64,000 bases of DNA from Lathyrus oleraceus (Eukaryota; Streptophyta; Magnoliopsida; Fabales; Fabaceae): assembly GCF_024323335.1 (NCBI RefSeq), contig NC_066585.1:346386846-346450845 (forward strand). The letters run 5' to 3'. The notes under the pieces are model-generated. The model ran no database searches. It was not told the DNA's origin and worked only from the letters and a program-made list of their open reading frames with translations. Of this stretch, positions 1 to 10,575 are shown piece by piece. The position numbers and the translations under genes are program-made. The stretch's first letter is position 1, and each line of letters starts with the position of its first letter.

Positions 1-2
1 TC

Positions 3-740
3 TTCAAGATTAACCAGCCCACTATGGTCCCATACAGAGATTACACGAGAAGACTGTTGACTTTCTTCACAACAGTAAAATTGTATCATATACCTCGTGA
101 TGAGAACCAGATGGCAGACACACTTGCTACTCTATCCTCCATGATCAAGGTAATTCGTTGGAACCATGCTCCCAGGATCGATGTGATGCGCCTTGACAGG
201 GCCGCGTACGTGTTTGCTGCTGAACTGGTAGTCGATGACAAGCCCTGGTATCACGATATCAAGTGCTTTCTGAAGAATCAAGAGTACCCTGCAGGGGCAT
301 CCAATAATGACAGAAAGACTTTGAGAAGATTGGCAGGCAGTTTCTTCTTGAACAAAGACGATGTGCTGTATAAGAGGAACTTCGACATGGTTTTGCTCAG
401 ATGCGTGGACAGACACGAGGCGGACATGTTAATGCAGGAAGTTCATGAAGGTTCCTTCGGTACTCATGCCGGCAGACATGCGATGGCTAAGAAATTGTTG
501 AGAGCGGGTTATTATTGGATGACCATGGAATCAGATTGCTTCAAATATGCTCGGAAGTGTCATAAATGCCAGATTTATGCTGATAAGGTGAATGTGCCGC
601 CAAATCCTCTAAATGTGATGACTTCGCCGTGGCCGTTTGCTATGTGGGGCATTGACATGATTGGAAAGATTGAGCCGACTGCTTCCAATGGGCATCGCTT
701 CATCCTTGTTGCCATCGACTATTCGGACAAGGTTCAATGA
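3..740 (+). pseudogene. Ogre 1 pol fragment: end of aRNase H plus N-terminal half of integrase
   Basis: The frame is open from base 3. The first ~50 codons match the end of the archaeal-type RNase H (motifs PYRDY and HIPRDENQMADTLA). A linker follows, then the integrase zinc-binding region: VHEGSFGTHAGRHA supplies the histidines and CHKCQ the cysteines. The start of the catalytic core, WGIDMIG, carries the first catalytic aspartate. Reading ends just after VAIDY at a TGA reached by a frame change. In the Ogre 2 copy the same point continues YFTKWVEAA through the rest of the DDE core. About 455 bp corresponding to roughly 17302-17757 are missing, which removes the second aspartate and the glutamate. 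This is a real pol remnant, not a functional gene. Confidence 0.9.
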
Positions 741-1041
741 GTTGAGTCTTATCGAAGAGAAGCAAATGGCAGCCATTTGTCATGGGCAGTTGTATCAGAG
801 TCGGAGGAAGAGAGCCTTTGATCAGAAAGTGCGTCCTCGTTGTTTCCAAGTCGGAGATTTAGTGTTGAAAAGGATCCTTCCTCCTCAGACAGATCACAGG
901 GGCAAGTGGACTCCTAACTATGATGGACCGTATATTGTCACCAAGGTTTTTGATGGTGGGGCCTTAATGCTTGCAACTATGGATGGTGAAAACTTCACTT
1001 CCCCTGTGAACTCAGACGCAGTTAAAAAATACTTCGCATAA
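724..1041 (+). pseudogene. Ogre 1 integrase C-terminal end after internal deletion
   Basis: This frame, shifted relative to the upstream piece, restores similarity to Ogre 2 from SLIEEKQMAAICHGQLY to the terminal KKYFA. It holds the integrase C-terminal region with the GDLVLKRIL and GKWTPNYDGPY motifs, common near the end of gypsy integrases, and ends at TAA 1039-1041. It has no start of its own: translation in an intact element would arrive from the upstream integrase core. The frame change against 3-740 is what a deletion of about 455 bp (not a multiple of three) produces. There is no chromodomain, as expected for the Tat lineage. Confidence 0.88.
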
Positions 1042-1049
1042 AATAGACC

Positions 1050-1255
1050 CGCTGGACAGTAAAAAGAATAGTCCAGGCAAAAATGGGCATCCCGACGAAC
1101 CAAGAAAATAAAAAGGTTCGGGCAAAAATTAGGGATTAAAAATGAAAAGATCGTACACCCGGTAAGTTGAAAACCTGAAAAGGCAACTTAGGCAAAAATG
1201 GGTATCCCGGTGGATTGAAAACCCGAAAAGGGCGATCCAGGCAAAAGTTAGGGAT
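1050..1255 (+). repeat. Four tandem hairpin units just after the Ogre 1 pol stop
   Basis: Four imperfect units of about 45-50 bp begin 10 bp after the stop codon. Each starts with CCCG or similar, forms a short inverted repeat around an A-rich loop (often GAAAACCCGAAAAGG), and ends GGCAAAAAT or GGCAAAAGT followed by GGGCAT, GGGTAT or AGGGATT. Stems: CTGGAC 1052-1057 with GTCCAG 1071-1076; CGAACC 1096-1101 with GGTTCG 1115-1120; TAAGTTG 1163-1169 with CAACTTA 1184-1190; TGGATTG 1211-1217 with CGATCCA 1233-1239 (one T-G pair). The stem sequences differ from unit to unit yet remain paired. Function unknown; an RNA structure in the genomic/messenger RNA is inferred. Confidence 0.8.
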
Positions 1256-2610
1256 TAAGCGAATGAGTGCGTTCTGAGTTAGTTCTGAATCTCTTCTCAT
1301 GTGGATGACTGGAAATTTTCGAAAGGTAGGAAACAGTCCAATCACCTTTTCAGAAGGCTGATCATCTGGAGGATCTTGAAGACGGGCAAGTCATAGCAGA
1401 ATTGGAACCCAATAGAAATCCATTTCAGATTGCCATTAGATTAATTTCTGTTTTTATCTTTTGTGCGATTACCTCTTTCTAGGGATTGCTTCCTGATGTA
1501 AATGCTTATTCAGAGGCCATTCAATCAATAAAATCGTGTTATTCAGTATATCTCTGTTTTCATTTTCATTTTACTGTTTTGTTTGCAAAAATGACGTCCG
1601 AATTTTTGATAAACATTGCATCATGACACACAAGGGCTTTACAGGTACATGCTTAATAAACATTTAAAATTGCTGTAAATTTTAAGTGCTTTGGATCGTC
1701 TATTCAGAACAGATACCCACGGGGCATTTCCTTAAAATCCCCTGCAGTTGATCGTGAATATCTTCTCCAGTGAAGTCGCCAACAGACGAATCTGGTGTCT
1801 TATCCCTGCAGAGCTGATCAGAGTGTTGGATTCTTCAATCCCCAGCAGGTTCTCACCACTGTACTTCCCCAAGCGTTTGTTTCAGGACATACACTCCCCA
1901 GTAGAGTTGACAGTGCCAGACTATATATCCCCAGCGGAGTTGACAGTGCCAGACTATATCTTCCCAGTAGAAGTGGCTGCTCCTTAGAGTTCGAGGCCAG
2001 ATCGATAATCCCAATGCCAGATCCATGTTTTCTTTCCTTGAAGCAGAACCTCGGTACCGTATCAGTGTTTGCTTCCCCTGCTGAGTCATCTCTCGCAGAT
2101 CGTGGTTGCCAGAACCACTATCACTTTCCCTAACAGCAGGTTTTCAGTGTCGTTCTCTCCCCAGTCTGAATCTCGGCATTTCGTCATTGCTAGAACACCG
2201 TGTGGCGGGTCATTTCCCCACATAATTCTTTGCGCTGTGCATCTCCCGCAGCCTTGCCAGGGTCCAGAAGATGGTGATCATTTCCCCAGCAGATCCCCTT
2301 GCCTCAGCTTGGCATTCTACCCAGCATTTCGCATCCCTGCATGTAGAATCATATTGCATTGCATCCTTCCAAATCGCGTAGCATTTCCATTTTCATGGAG
2401 CATTACGCCATTGAAAAATTCAAACATACGCATGTAAGCATAAAACATTCTCGGTATCCCAAGTGATAAGCTAGAAGTTGTTTCCAGTACTCAGACTGAA
2501 GATTGTTCATGACTTACCTTTGTTATCCCCAGCAAGTGTCATTGGCCCATGCGCCGCCTCTATTATCTTTCCCTATTTCTGCCGATGCTGACAGGCATGA
2601 AGTTTTTCCG
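1256..2610 (+). other. Ogre 1 3' untranslated region, degenerate short-motif repeats
   Basis: No supportable gene. From about 1735 to 2330 the sequence is built from recurring CCCCAG(C/T)(A/G)GAG-like motifs. The clearest pair is a direct repeat of about 39 bp around 1890-1965 (CCCCAG-(T/C)-(A/G)-GAGTTGACAGTGCCAGACTATAT). The same motif style fills the Ogre 2 3' UTR (18750-20050). Long open frames here on both strands come from low stop-codon density in repeated sequence and have no protein similarity I recognise. Confidence 0.6.
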
Positions 2611-2960
2611 GTATTCAGACCGAAGTGGCATTCAGGCCAACTTTCCGGTATTCAGACCGAAGTGGCATTCAGGCCAATTTCCGATATTCAGATCGAAGTG
2701 GCGTTCAGGCCAGTTTCCAGTATTCAGACCGAAGTGGCGTTCAGGCCAGTTTTCCGATGTTCAGATCGAAGAAGTTTCCGACGTTCAGGTCGATGCAACT
2801 TGTGGCATTCAGGCCAATTTTTCGATGTTCAGATCGAGAAGTTTCCGACGTTCAGGTCGATGAAACTTGTGGCATTCAGGCCAATTTTCCGATGTTCAGA
2901 TCGAAGAAGTTTCCGACGTTCAGGTCGACGCAACTTGTGGCATTCAGGCCAGCCTCTCGG
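2611..2960 (+). repeat. Tandem repeat array in Ogre 1 3' UTR, 36-37 bp units then 67-68 bp compound units
   Basis: Units start with GTATTCAG, ATATTCAG or ATGTTCAG at 2611, 2648, 2684 and 2720, with spacings of 37, 36, 36 and 37 bp. From 2757 the array changes to compound units starting at 2757, 2825 and 2892 (68, 67, 68 bp), each made of a GTTCAGATCGAAGAAG half and an ACGTTCAGGTCGATG half followed by the shared GGCATTCAGGCCA. A degenerate tail continues to about 3130. Tandem repeats in the hypervariable 3' UTR of Ogre elements are known and have been proposed as a source of satellites; this array fits that description. Confidence 0.88.
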
Positions 2961-3293
2961 TGTTCAGACCGATATTAATAATCTCATATCTCCCGATGTT
3001 CAGATCGAAGTCATTTCCAGTATTCAGACTGATGAGCGACATTCAGGCCATGGTTATTTCTGTGTTACCATTTATTCTGGTATCCAAGTTAACATTCTTT
3101 TTCGGTATTCAGACTGACTCTCACCGTACCAGACGGATTCTTCTTTCAAGACCACCTCTTTGCCGATTCTGACAGACATTGTTACTTCACTTCACTTTAG
3201 TGCAAATTTTTGGGCTTTTATTGTATTCAATCCCTTGATACCTCGAAAGCACGAAAGCCGCTGCTATCTTCTTTCCAGGTCTCTAGTTGATTG

Positions 3294-3305
3294 AATAGGG
3301 GCAGC
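3294..3305 (+). other. Ogre 1 polypurine tract
   Basis: AATAGGGGCAGC lies immediately before the LTR start TGTAATACC. The equivalent site in Ogre 2 is AAATAGGGGCATC before TGTAAGACC. It is the expected primer site for plus-strand DNA synthesis. Confidence 0.8.
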
Positions 3306-3469
3306 TGTAATACCCCAAAATTTACCCTTCATTTTTCCTGGAAGCATACGCTTTACACCTCATGCATGCATTCATTTTTAGGTCATTTAACATTAGATAC
3401 ATTGCATTTCATCATGTCAATCAGAATTAGATCCAAGAAACTTTATTTAAAAAATAAAAAAAAAAACGA

Positions 3470-3507
<38 letters not shown>
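3470..3507 (+). repeat. AAT/TAA microsatellite in Ogre 1 LTR
   Basis: About 12 uninterrupted trinucleotide units, followed by AAAT units to about 3520. Confidence 0.95.
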
Positions 3508-3514
<7 letters not shown>

Positions 3515-3578
3515 AATAAAAGAAAAAATCTCAGACTTAGACCTCTCTCAAAAGCCCACTAAGCTACCAATATTAGGC

Positions 3579-3586
3579 TATAAATA
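3579..3586 (+). promoter_or_regulatory. TATA box of Ogre 1 LTR
   Basis: TATAAATA in the context GGCTATAAATACTAG, the only well-formed TATA site in the LTR. Transcription would start some 30 bp downstream, making U3 about 300 bp. The assignment is inferred. Confidence 0.6.
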
Positions 3587-4414
3587 CTAGAGTTTCAGTG
3601 AAACAAATATTGATTTTATATTCCTATTACCCTGAGGAAAAAGATAGTGAGAGAAGAGCTAACAGAGTTCAGAGCAGCCTCCAAACCCTGAAGGGAACTC
3701 AACTGCACAGAATCACCTCTGCCTCACATAAACCCTAAAAATTGTTTTGTAAACCTCACGGGTGCAACTCAATTTCAATCAAGCTCTCCAATTAGGTTTG
3801 CCCTATATCCATCATCTTTATGCCTTTAATTTGAATGCTCTAAATGTATGAGGTATTATGGGTGAATTTGATACCCTTTCGATGCATGTCTTTTTTGTGA
3901 ATTTTAATGGCATGATTCATGTGGTTACATTTTGATTTGGGGGCAACCCTTGATTGCACTATTTTTTTGTCTCTAATCTGTTTGTTGAGTTTTTGTGATG
4001 GCTCACATGACTTTTGCAGGGATAACTTGCGTGGTTTTCCACTTTATTTGTGGGATACCCCCTGGAGGTTTCCTTCCGATTACCTGTACTGACTCACTTT
4101 CTTTGATGGTGTTTAGCTTGGAAGGATCCCTGGGTTTCCCATTCCTCTAACTGTTGTTACTTCGGATCTTTATCCGCGTGGTACTTTTACATTTTTCCCG
4201 CATTTTACTGCTTTCCTAGCTGGAAGACCTCGATAGGAGGCAATGTTTTTTTTTTTACAGGTTCCTTCGTCAAGGACTGCCTTTTTGCATGAGTTCACCA
4301 AACCCTAACCCTTCATTGATTTTTCTTCTCCTAAACACACGTTTACTCCTTCTACTACAGGTGAGTAAGTCTCCAAAGGTCGAGCATCCGGTAGATTGCG
4401 TAGTAACGTCGTTC

Positions 4415-4615
4415 GTCCAAAACCCACTCCATAACCCCGTAGTTAGCCGAACTACGGCTTGCTCTGATTCTCATTCCAGATGAGATACGTAGGCATAAGA
4501 CGCGATGTCTTAGCGAGCACACATCCCCCTAACCCATAGGTCAGCCGAGCTACGAAGACTCTGATTCTCATATTCAAATGAGATACGTATGCAGTGGATG
4601 CGACATTCGCGCGAG
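4415..4615 (+). repeat. Duplicated ~100 bp segment in Ogre 1 LTR
   Basis: Two diverged copies (about 4420-4520 and 4522-4615) share CCGA(A/G)CTACG, CTCTGATTCTCAT and ATGAGATACGTA. Within each copy CTCAT and ATGAG can pair, so each may form a small hairpin. The role is unknown. Confidence 0.7.
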
Positions 4616-4924
4616 TCATTTTCATTTAACCCTTTTTTTTTTGTAAACAGCACAAGATAAACTCACACCCTTTAGACAAGAACTACAAAAGTGGATCTCG
4701 TAGAGTACTACGGATGCGTAGGGGTGCTAATACCTTCTCTTCGCATAACTGACTCCCGAACCCAAGATTTGGTTACGAGACCCCGTCTTGTCCTTTCCTT
4801 TTTCAGGTTTACTTCGAGCGTTTCCTTTCCCTCCTTTGGGATGAATAACGCACGGTGGCGACTCTTCTGTCATTTTCTTTCGCCGGTTGTTTTTTCGCGC
4901 ACTGTATTTTTTCAGGTTGCTACA

Positions 4925-5089
4925 CTATGCAACCAAGTTAATTAATTAATTCAATTATTTAATTAGTTCTCATATCCACTAGAAAATGAATTAATACACC
5001 AATTAATTAATTAACACTCCACATAATTAAATTAAAATATCATAATAATAGTATAATAAATAAATACTTAAAAAAAATGGGTTGTTACA
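4925..5089 (-). repeat. Tekay 3' LTR remnant (first 165 bp)
   Basis: Nearly identical to 11628-11792 (one mismatch seen, AGAAAATG versus AGATAATG). In element orientation it starts TGTAACAACCC at 5089. The rest of the LTR is missing because Ogre 1 ends exactly here. Confidence 0.92.
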
Positions 5090-5104
5090 ACTCTCCCCCA
5101 CTTA
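5090..5104 (-). other. Tekay polypurine tract
   Basis: On the minus strand AAGTGGGGGAGAGT precedes the LTR start TGTAACAACC, the expected primer site for plus-strand synthesis. Confidence 0.8.
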
Positions 5105-5131
5105 AAAGATTTTTGTCCTCGAAAATTTACC

Positions 5132-6301
5132 TCAAACGAACAACTCTGGATATGATTCCCTCATCTTATCCTCGAGTTCCCACGTAATATTTCCATTGGC
5201 GACTCCGCCCCATATCACTTTTACCAAAGCAATCTCCTTACCACGAAGCTTCTTCACTTCTCGATCCTCAATCCGCACCGGTGATGTATCAACCGTCAAA
5301 TTATCCTGTACTTGTACATCATCTAACGGAACAATATGCGATGGATCCGCAATGTACTTCCTCAATTGAGACACATGGAATACATCATGAAGATTAGAAA
5401 GTGATGGTGGTAATGCAATCCGATATGCCACTTCACCTATCCTCTCAGAAATCTGATAAGGACCAATGAAACGCGGCGTCAACTTACGCGACTTCAAAGC
5501 TCTACCAACACCCGTTATTGGCGTAACTCGAAGAAACACATGCTCGTCTTTCTCAAACTCAAGAGCTTTCCTCCTCTTATCATGATAACTCTTTTGACGA
5601 CTCTGAGAAGCCTTCATCTTCCCTTGAATCATCTTAATCTTTTCTGTAGTCTCTTGAATCAACTCGGGTCCAACCACAGCACTTTCTCCCGATTCGTACC
5701 AACATAAAGGAGTTCTACACCTTCTGCCATAAAGGGCTTCAAACGGTGCCATTCCAATACTCGAATGGAAACTGTTATTATATGTAAACTCGATTAAAGG
5801 CAAGAAACTATCCCAATTTCCTCCTTGTTCCAAAACACAAGACCTCAAAAGATCTTCAAGTGACTGAATAGTCCTCTCCGTTTGACCATCAGTTTGCGGA
5901 TGATATGCTGAACTCAAACGCAACTTCGTACCCAAAGCACTTTGCAAACCTTCCCAAAATCTCAAAGTGAACCTCAGATCTCTATCCGAAACAATACTCG
6001 AAGGTATACCATGCAAACACACAATTCTCTCGACGTACAACTTAGCAAGTCTCTCCATCGAATAATCCGTCCTCATCGGAATAAAATGAGCACACTTCGT
6101 CAGTCTGTCCACAACGACCCAAATCGCCTCACAGTTACTCGATGTTCTTGGTAAGCCCGAAACAAAATCCATAGAGATACTATCCCACTTCCACTCGGGG
6201 ATAGATAACGATTGCATCAAACCAGACGGCTTTTGATGTTCAATCTTTGACTTTTGACAAGTCAAACATGAATACACAAATTCCGCTACATCCTTCTTCA
6301 T
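5132..6301 (-). pseudogene. Tekay integrase catalytic core, C-terminal region and chromodomain
   Basis: This piece continues the same frame as RT-RH after a stop at 6302-6304 that splits the integrase zinc finger: H-x-H lies upstream, CLTCQKSK here. Core residues are visible as DFVSGLP (first D), SDRDLRF (second D) and DGQTERTIQSLED (E). The C-terminal region has the GPYQISERIG and VFHVSQLRKY motifs typical of chromoviral integrase. The last ~50 residues (RIEDREVKKLRGKEI... to ITWELEDKMRESYP) form a chromodomain, which in this group guides integration to chromatin. The reading frame ends at its natural stop, 5132. Apart from the upstream nonsense codon the piece is intact. Confidence 0.9.
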
Positions 6302-8044
6302 GCCTTACCACCAAAACATCTTCCTCAAGTCTTGATACATCTTAGTAGCACCAGGATGAATACTCAGACCACTTCTATGCCCTTCCTCAAGAATCCTCTT
6401 TCTCAAATCCATACCACTCAGAACACACACTCGATCACGACACCTCATGATACCATTCTCATCAATCCGAAAGTCACCACCTTTACCTTGGTTAATCAAT
6501 GTCATAACATCGACTAACTTCAAATCTGACCTCTGACCTTCTCTAATCTCGTCAAGAATGTCACACGTAAGCTTCAACATCCCAAGCTTAACACACGAAG
6601 ACGTCGCTTCACAAACCAAACTCAAATCCCTAAATTGCTCCAACAATTCAAACTCTCGCATCATCAACATAGACATATGCAATGACTTCCTACTCAATGC
6701 ATCGGCTACAACATTCGCCTTCCCAGGATGATAATTCAAACCAAAATCATAATCCTTCAAGAATTCCAACCATCTCCTTTGCCTCATATTCAATTCTTTC
6801 TGATCGAACAAGTACTTCAAACTCTTATGATCACTAAACACATCAAACCTCGATCCAAACAAGTAATGTCTCCAAAGCTTCAACACAAACACAACGGTGG
6901 CCAACTCTAAATCATGCGTCGGATAATTCTTCTCATGAACCTTAAGTTGCCTTGAAGCATAAGCTACCACTTGCCCTTTTTGCATCAGAACGCCTCCCAA
7001 ACCCAACAAAGAAGCATCACAATACACAACGAAGGTTTCTAACGGATCCGGTAAAATCAAAATAGGAGCCGTAGTCAATCTTCTCTTAAGCTCTTGAAAA
7101 TTTGCTTCACACTGTGAAGTCCAAATGAAAGCTTGACCCTTCCTAGTCAACTGCGTCAACGGTAACGACAACTTAGAAAATCCCTCAATGAACTTCCTAT
7201 AATAACCAGCCAAACCAAGGAAACTTCGAGTCTCAGCAACAGACTTAGGAGCTTCCCACTGAGATACAGCTTCGATCTTCGTAGGATCCACAGAAATCCC
7301 ACCGCTCGAAATCACATGTCCAAGAAAACTTACTTTACTCAACCAAAATTCACATTTAGAGAGTTTAGCAAACAACTTCCTCTCTTTCAACACCGATAAC
7401 ACAACTTTCAAATGTTCTGCATGCTCCTCTTCGCCCTTGGAATAAATCAATATATCATCAATGAACACAACTACAAACTTATCCAGATAATCATGAAAGA
7501 TTCTATTCATATACTCCATAAATACACCAGGTGCATTCGTCACCCCAAAAGGCATCACGGAGTACTCGTAGTGACCGTACCTTGTCCTAAAAGCAGTCTT
7601 CTGAATATCCTCAGCCTTTACACGAATCTGATGATACCCCGACCTCAAATCAATTTTGCTAAACACACAAGCTCCAACCAACTGATCCATCAGATCGTCA
7701 ATCCTCGGAAGTGGATACTTGTTCTTAATCGTCACTTTATTCAGTTGTCTATAATCAACACATAATCTCATAGAACCTTCTTTCTTCTTGACCAATAGCA
7801 CAGGTGCACCCCACGGTGACACACTAGGACGAATAAACTTCTTCTCGAGTAAGTCTTCAAGTTGACTCTTCAACTCTTTCAACTCAAAAACGGACATTCG
7901 ATAGGGAGCCATCGATACAGGTCTAGTTCCAGGAACTAAATCAATCGAAAACTCGACCTCTCGTTCCGGCGGTAAATCACCTATATCTTCCGGAAATACC
8001 TCCGCAAATTCACAAACTATTGGCAGTTCTTCGATCGTCCTCTT
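6302..8044 (-). pseudogene. Tekay reverse transcriptase and RNase H
   Basis: The piece lies between the in-frame stops at 8045-8047 and 6302-6304. RT motifs in order: KLYRQLNK-like [28 protein letters not shown] (usual family motif FGLTNAP), and the catalytic FIDDIL near 7449-7463. RNase H follows with [11 protein letters not shown] (catalytic D), the [12 protein letters not shown] helix (E) and [10 protein letters not shown] (D). The end reaches the first half of the integrase zinc finger ([13 protein letters not shown]). The annotated methionine at 7912 is internal; an intact element is translated through from gag. The intervening codons 7913-8044 (motif [14 protein letters not shown]) are continuous with it. 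Confidence 0.9.
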
Positions 8045-9529
8045 CTACCGAATATCCAAAGTTGCCAACAACATAAACAACTCGGCACCGTCTTGCACTG
8101 ATTCATCAATTTGCTTAGCAGACACACACCAATCTTCCTTAGCATCAACCTCAGGGAAAATAACCGTCTTCTCGAAACAGTTGATATACACCCGATTAAC
8201 TTTTAACCAATTCATATCCAAGATCACGTCGAGTTGCTCTAACGGAAGACAAACTAAATCAATTCCAAAATCCCTACCAAATATACTCAACGGACAATTC
8301 AAACACACATAGGAAGTAGAAACAGAACCCATAGCTGATGTATCAATAATCATACTTCTACGCATATCAGATAATATGAGATTCAACCTCTTAGCACAAT
8401 CCAAAGAAATGAAAGAATGTGTTGCACCGGTATCAATAATGGCAATCAAAGGTGTACCATTAATAAAGCACGTACCTTGGATTAGTCTATCATCGGTAGT
8501 GGTCTCCGCACCAGACAATGCAAACACCTTTCCCTTCACTTGCTCCTTCTTCGGCTTATCACATTGCGAACTAATGTGACCTTTCTCACCACAGTTGAAA
8601 CAAGTTACGTTCGAACCAACCCTACACTAGTTTGCTCTGTGACCCATCCTGCCACAATTGAAACACTTCCCAGAATCTCTACTACACTCCGTAGCACGAT
8701 GGCCTTCCACACCACATTTGAAGCACTTAAGTGGAATAGAAGATACTCCCCCACTTGGCTTCTTGCCAACACTAGATTGTCTCCGCTTGTCATCATATGG
8801 TCTTCCCCGATCTTGGTTTTTCCCCTTCAGACTCTTGTAGACAGAAGCACTCTCCCTACTATCCTCATCATAAATCCGGCTCTTGTTAACCAATTCTGTA
8901 AAATGAGTAATCTGTTGGTAACCAATGGCCTTCTTGATATCATGTCTCAAGCCATTCACAAACTTCAAACATTTAGATCTCTCAGCATTAGCAGTATTGT
9001 AATGAGGACAATACTTGATAAGCTCCTGAAATCTAGCAGCATAATCAGCAACGGTACCATTTCTTTGCTTCAATTCAAGGAACTCCACCTCTTTCTTCCC
9101 ACGACAATCTTCTGGGAAATAGTTCTCCAAGAAGGTATCACGGAAAAGAGTCCAAGTAACTTCAATGTTGTCTTCTTCGAACCTCTGAAGAGTGTTATTC
9201 CACCAATCTTCAGCTTCCTTCTCAAGCATATGGGTACCAAACTGCACTTTCTGAGCATCAGTACAGTTCATGACTCTGAAGATCTTCTCAATTGCTTTCA
9301 GCCAAGCTTGAGCTTTCTCAGGTGCATGCTCACCCTCAAAGATAGGAGGATTGTTCCGCTGGAATCTCCCCAAAGCACGGAACTCATCATCATCTCCCTT
9401 TTGGTTACCGGCATTCGCATTCACTTGATGGGCATTGGCTTGATGGATCTGACCCATGGATTCAGCCAGCATCCTCAGCGCCTCAGCAATGGCATCGTCA
9501 TTCCTGCCTACAACCATTGTCCTAGACAA
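8045..9529 (-). pseudogene. Tekay gag and aspartic protease
   Basis: Gag starts at ATG 9529, about 110 bp after the 5' LTR. It has the retrotransposon gag core (motifs FRALGRFQRNNPPIF, WWNNTLQRF, FLENYFPED) and then three CCHC zinc knuckles: CFKCGVEGHRATEC, CFNCGRMGHRAN followed by C after a stop, and CFNCGEKGHISSQC. The second knuckle is broken by TAG at 8627-8629. The protease follows in the same frame with IDTGATHSFIS (catalytic DTG) and ends at the TAG of 8045-8047. Gag-pro-pol was evidently one frame, with three nonsense codons total (8627, 8045, 6302) and no frameshift. Confidence 0.9.
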
Positions 9530-9618
9530 CCCGAAACATCAAACAAACAGTATCGACCGTGTCAGATACACAAATCAAATACCACGGAAAACCTACCACT
9601 ATTGACCAACTGGTCGAC

Positions 9619-9634
9619 CATGCTCTGATACCAC
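9619..9634 (-). other. Tekay primer-binding site
   Basis: On the minus strand TGGTATCAGAGCATGG lies 3 bp after the LTR end. TGGTATCAGAGC is the usual plant retrotransposon primer site complementary to the initiator methionine tRNA 3' end. Confidence 0.9.
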
Positions 9635-10437
9635 TAATGTAACACCCCTTTTTCTACCCCAAATTATTTAGCATATAATCAGAGTAAATAAGCACGCATA
9701 TAACAAAAGGGCGTCACATCGACGTTTTCAAAAATTAAAACTTTCAAAACCAACAATACACCTGGTCATTCCAAATAACACATCTCACTCAATCATGAAT
9801 ATTCAAGTAATATGCGTTCGCAACGGAAAATAAAGAATACTCATGTATTTCATAATATGATCCATGTCCCATACCATGATCATCTCTCAATAATCACTTC
9901 AAATAAAATAAAACAATTAATGACATAAAGCATATCAAAATAAGTCACGAGTTCAATACCACTAATCTACCCAGTGTTACATGACCAGAGCATTGACTCA
10001 TTACCAAATTTCAAACTAATTACGGAAACTCTCCAGCTATTCTTGAGCGAGCTACCGTCCACCTACTCCAGCAATACTACTCTGTAGTATCTGCACGATA
10101 CCCATGTAAAGGTAACATTCAAACAGAAAGGGTGAGAATTCAAATCATTAGGAAATAGCATAATAAGGCACAATGAATTAAAACAACAATTCAAGAATTC
10201 ATCACACTTTGTATTATTATATCACTGATATTAACAAACAATCATCTCACATGCTTCAAACATGCATCACACCCACATCAATACATGTATTCAATGATCA
10301 CATAACTATAAACGACTCGATGCAAGACAATGTGACTCCATGCATGTGGTACCTCAATGTGAACTCAAAGTTTCATCGCTTTCCGATTCAATATCTAGAA
10401 TCCAAGCCACGCTTCCGATCCGGACAAGACCAAAGCC

Positions 10438-10575
10438 CTACGTCTGTTTCCAATGAAGGATCACCGCTTAATACTACGCCTAATCCCAATTAAGGATTAA
10501 CGTCTGCTACGTCTGTTTCCAATGGGGGATCATCGCTTAATACTATGCCTGATTCCAATTGAGAATCAACGTCTG
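10438..10575 (-). repeat. Two tandem 69 bp units in Tekay LTR
   Basis: Units start with CTACGTCTGTTTCCAATG at 10438 and 10507 and match over nearly the full length (shared GGATCA-C/T-CGCTTAATACTA and AACGTCTG). Confidence 0.9.

Larger units (their letters stand above)
1..4924 (+). mobile_element. Ogre-type Ty3/gypsy element (Ogre 1), 3' part
   Basis: This is the 3' portion of a Tat-lineage, Ogre-like LTR retrotransposon, running from the end of the second (archaeal-type) RNase H domain to the end of the 3' LTR. Order: end of aRH, integrase, long 3' UTR with repeats, polypurine tract, then an LTR that opens TGTAATACC and closes GCTACA. The protein is closely similar to the copy at 16588-18075. 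Integrase carries an internal deletion, so this copy could not have supplied its own integrase. The right terminus abuts a cut Tekay LTR, which reads as insertion of Ogre 1 into that LTR; the 5 bp after the terminus (CTATG) would be the right target duplication. The 5' part lies outside the window. Ogre is a name for the Tat subgroup with giant legume elements; family assignment is from protein order, the hairpin/3' UTR style and the LTR ends. Confidence 0.85.
3306..4924 (+). repeat. Ogre 1 3' LTR, 1,619 bp
   Basis: The LTR starts TGTAATACCCC directly after the polypurine tract and ends TTGCTACA. It contains an AAT microsatellite, a TATA box, and a duplicated segment near its end. The final ~230 bp (tgctaataccttc, then ggtggcgactc) is clearly related to the end of the Ogre 2 LTR at 30815-31010, while the bodies differ greatly in length (1.6 versus 4.9 kb). 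No gene inside. The exact right boundary rests on TG...CA ends and on the resumption of Tekay LTR sequence at 4925. Confidence 0.8.

Noticed and set aside
2503..3172. Overlapping open frames of 100-204 codons in three phases
   Set aside because: They lie in the Ogre 1 3' UTR tandem array; the repeat unit happens to lack stops. Open in several phases at once and no recognisable domain.
4925..5089. Solo LTR or MITE between Ogre 1 and Tekay
   Set aside because: It is near identical to the first 165 bp of the Tekay LTR and correctly placed after its polypurine tract, so it is a cut 3' LTR.
8540..9628. 362-codon plus-strand frame
   Set aside because: Antisense shadow of the Tekay gag, which has clear motifs on the minus strand.
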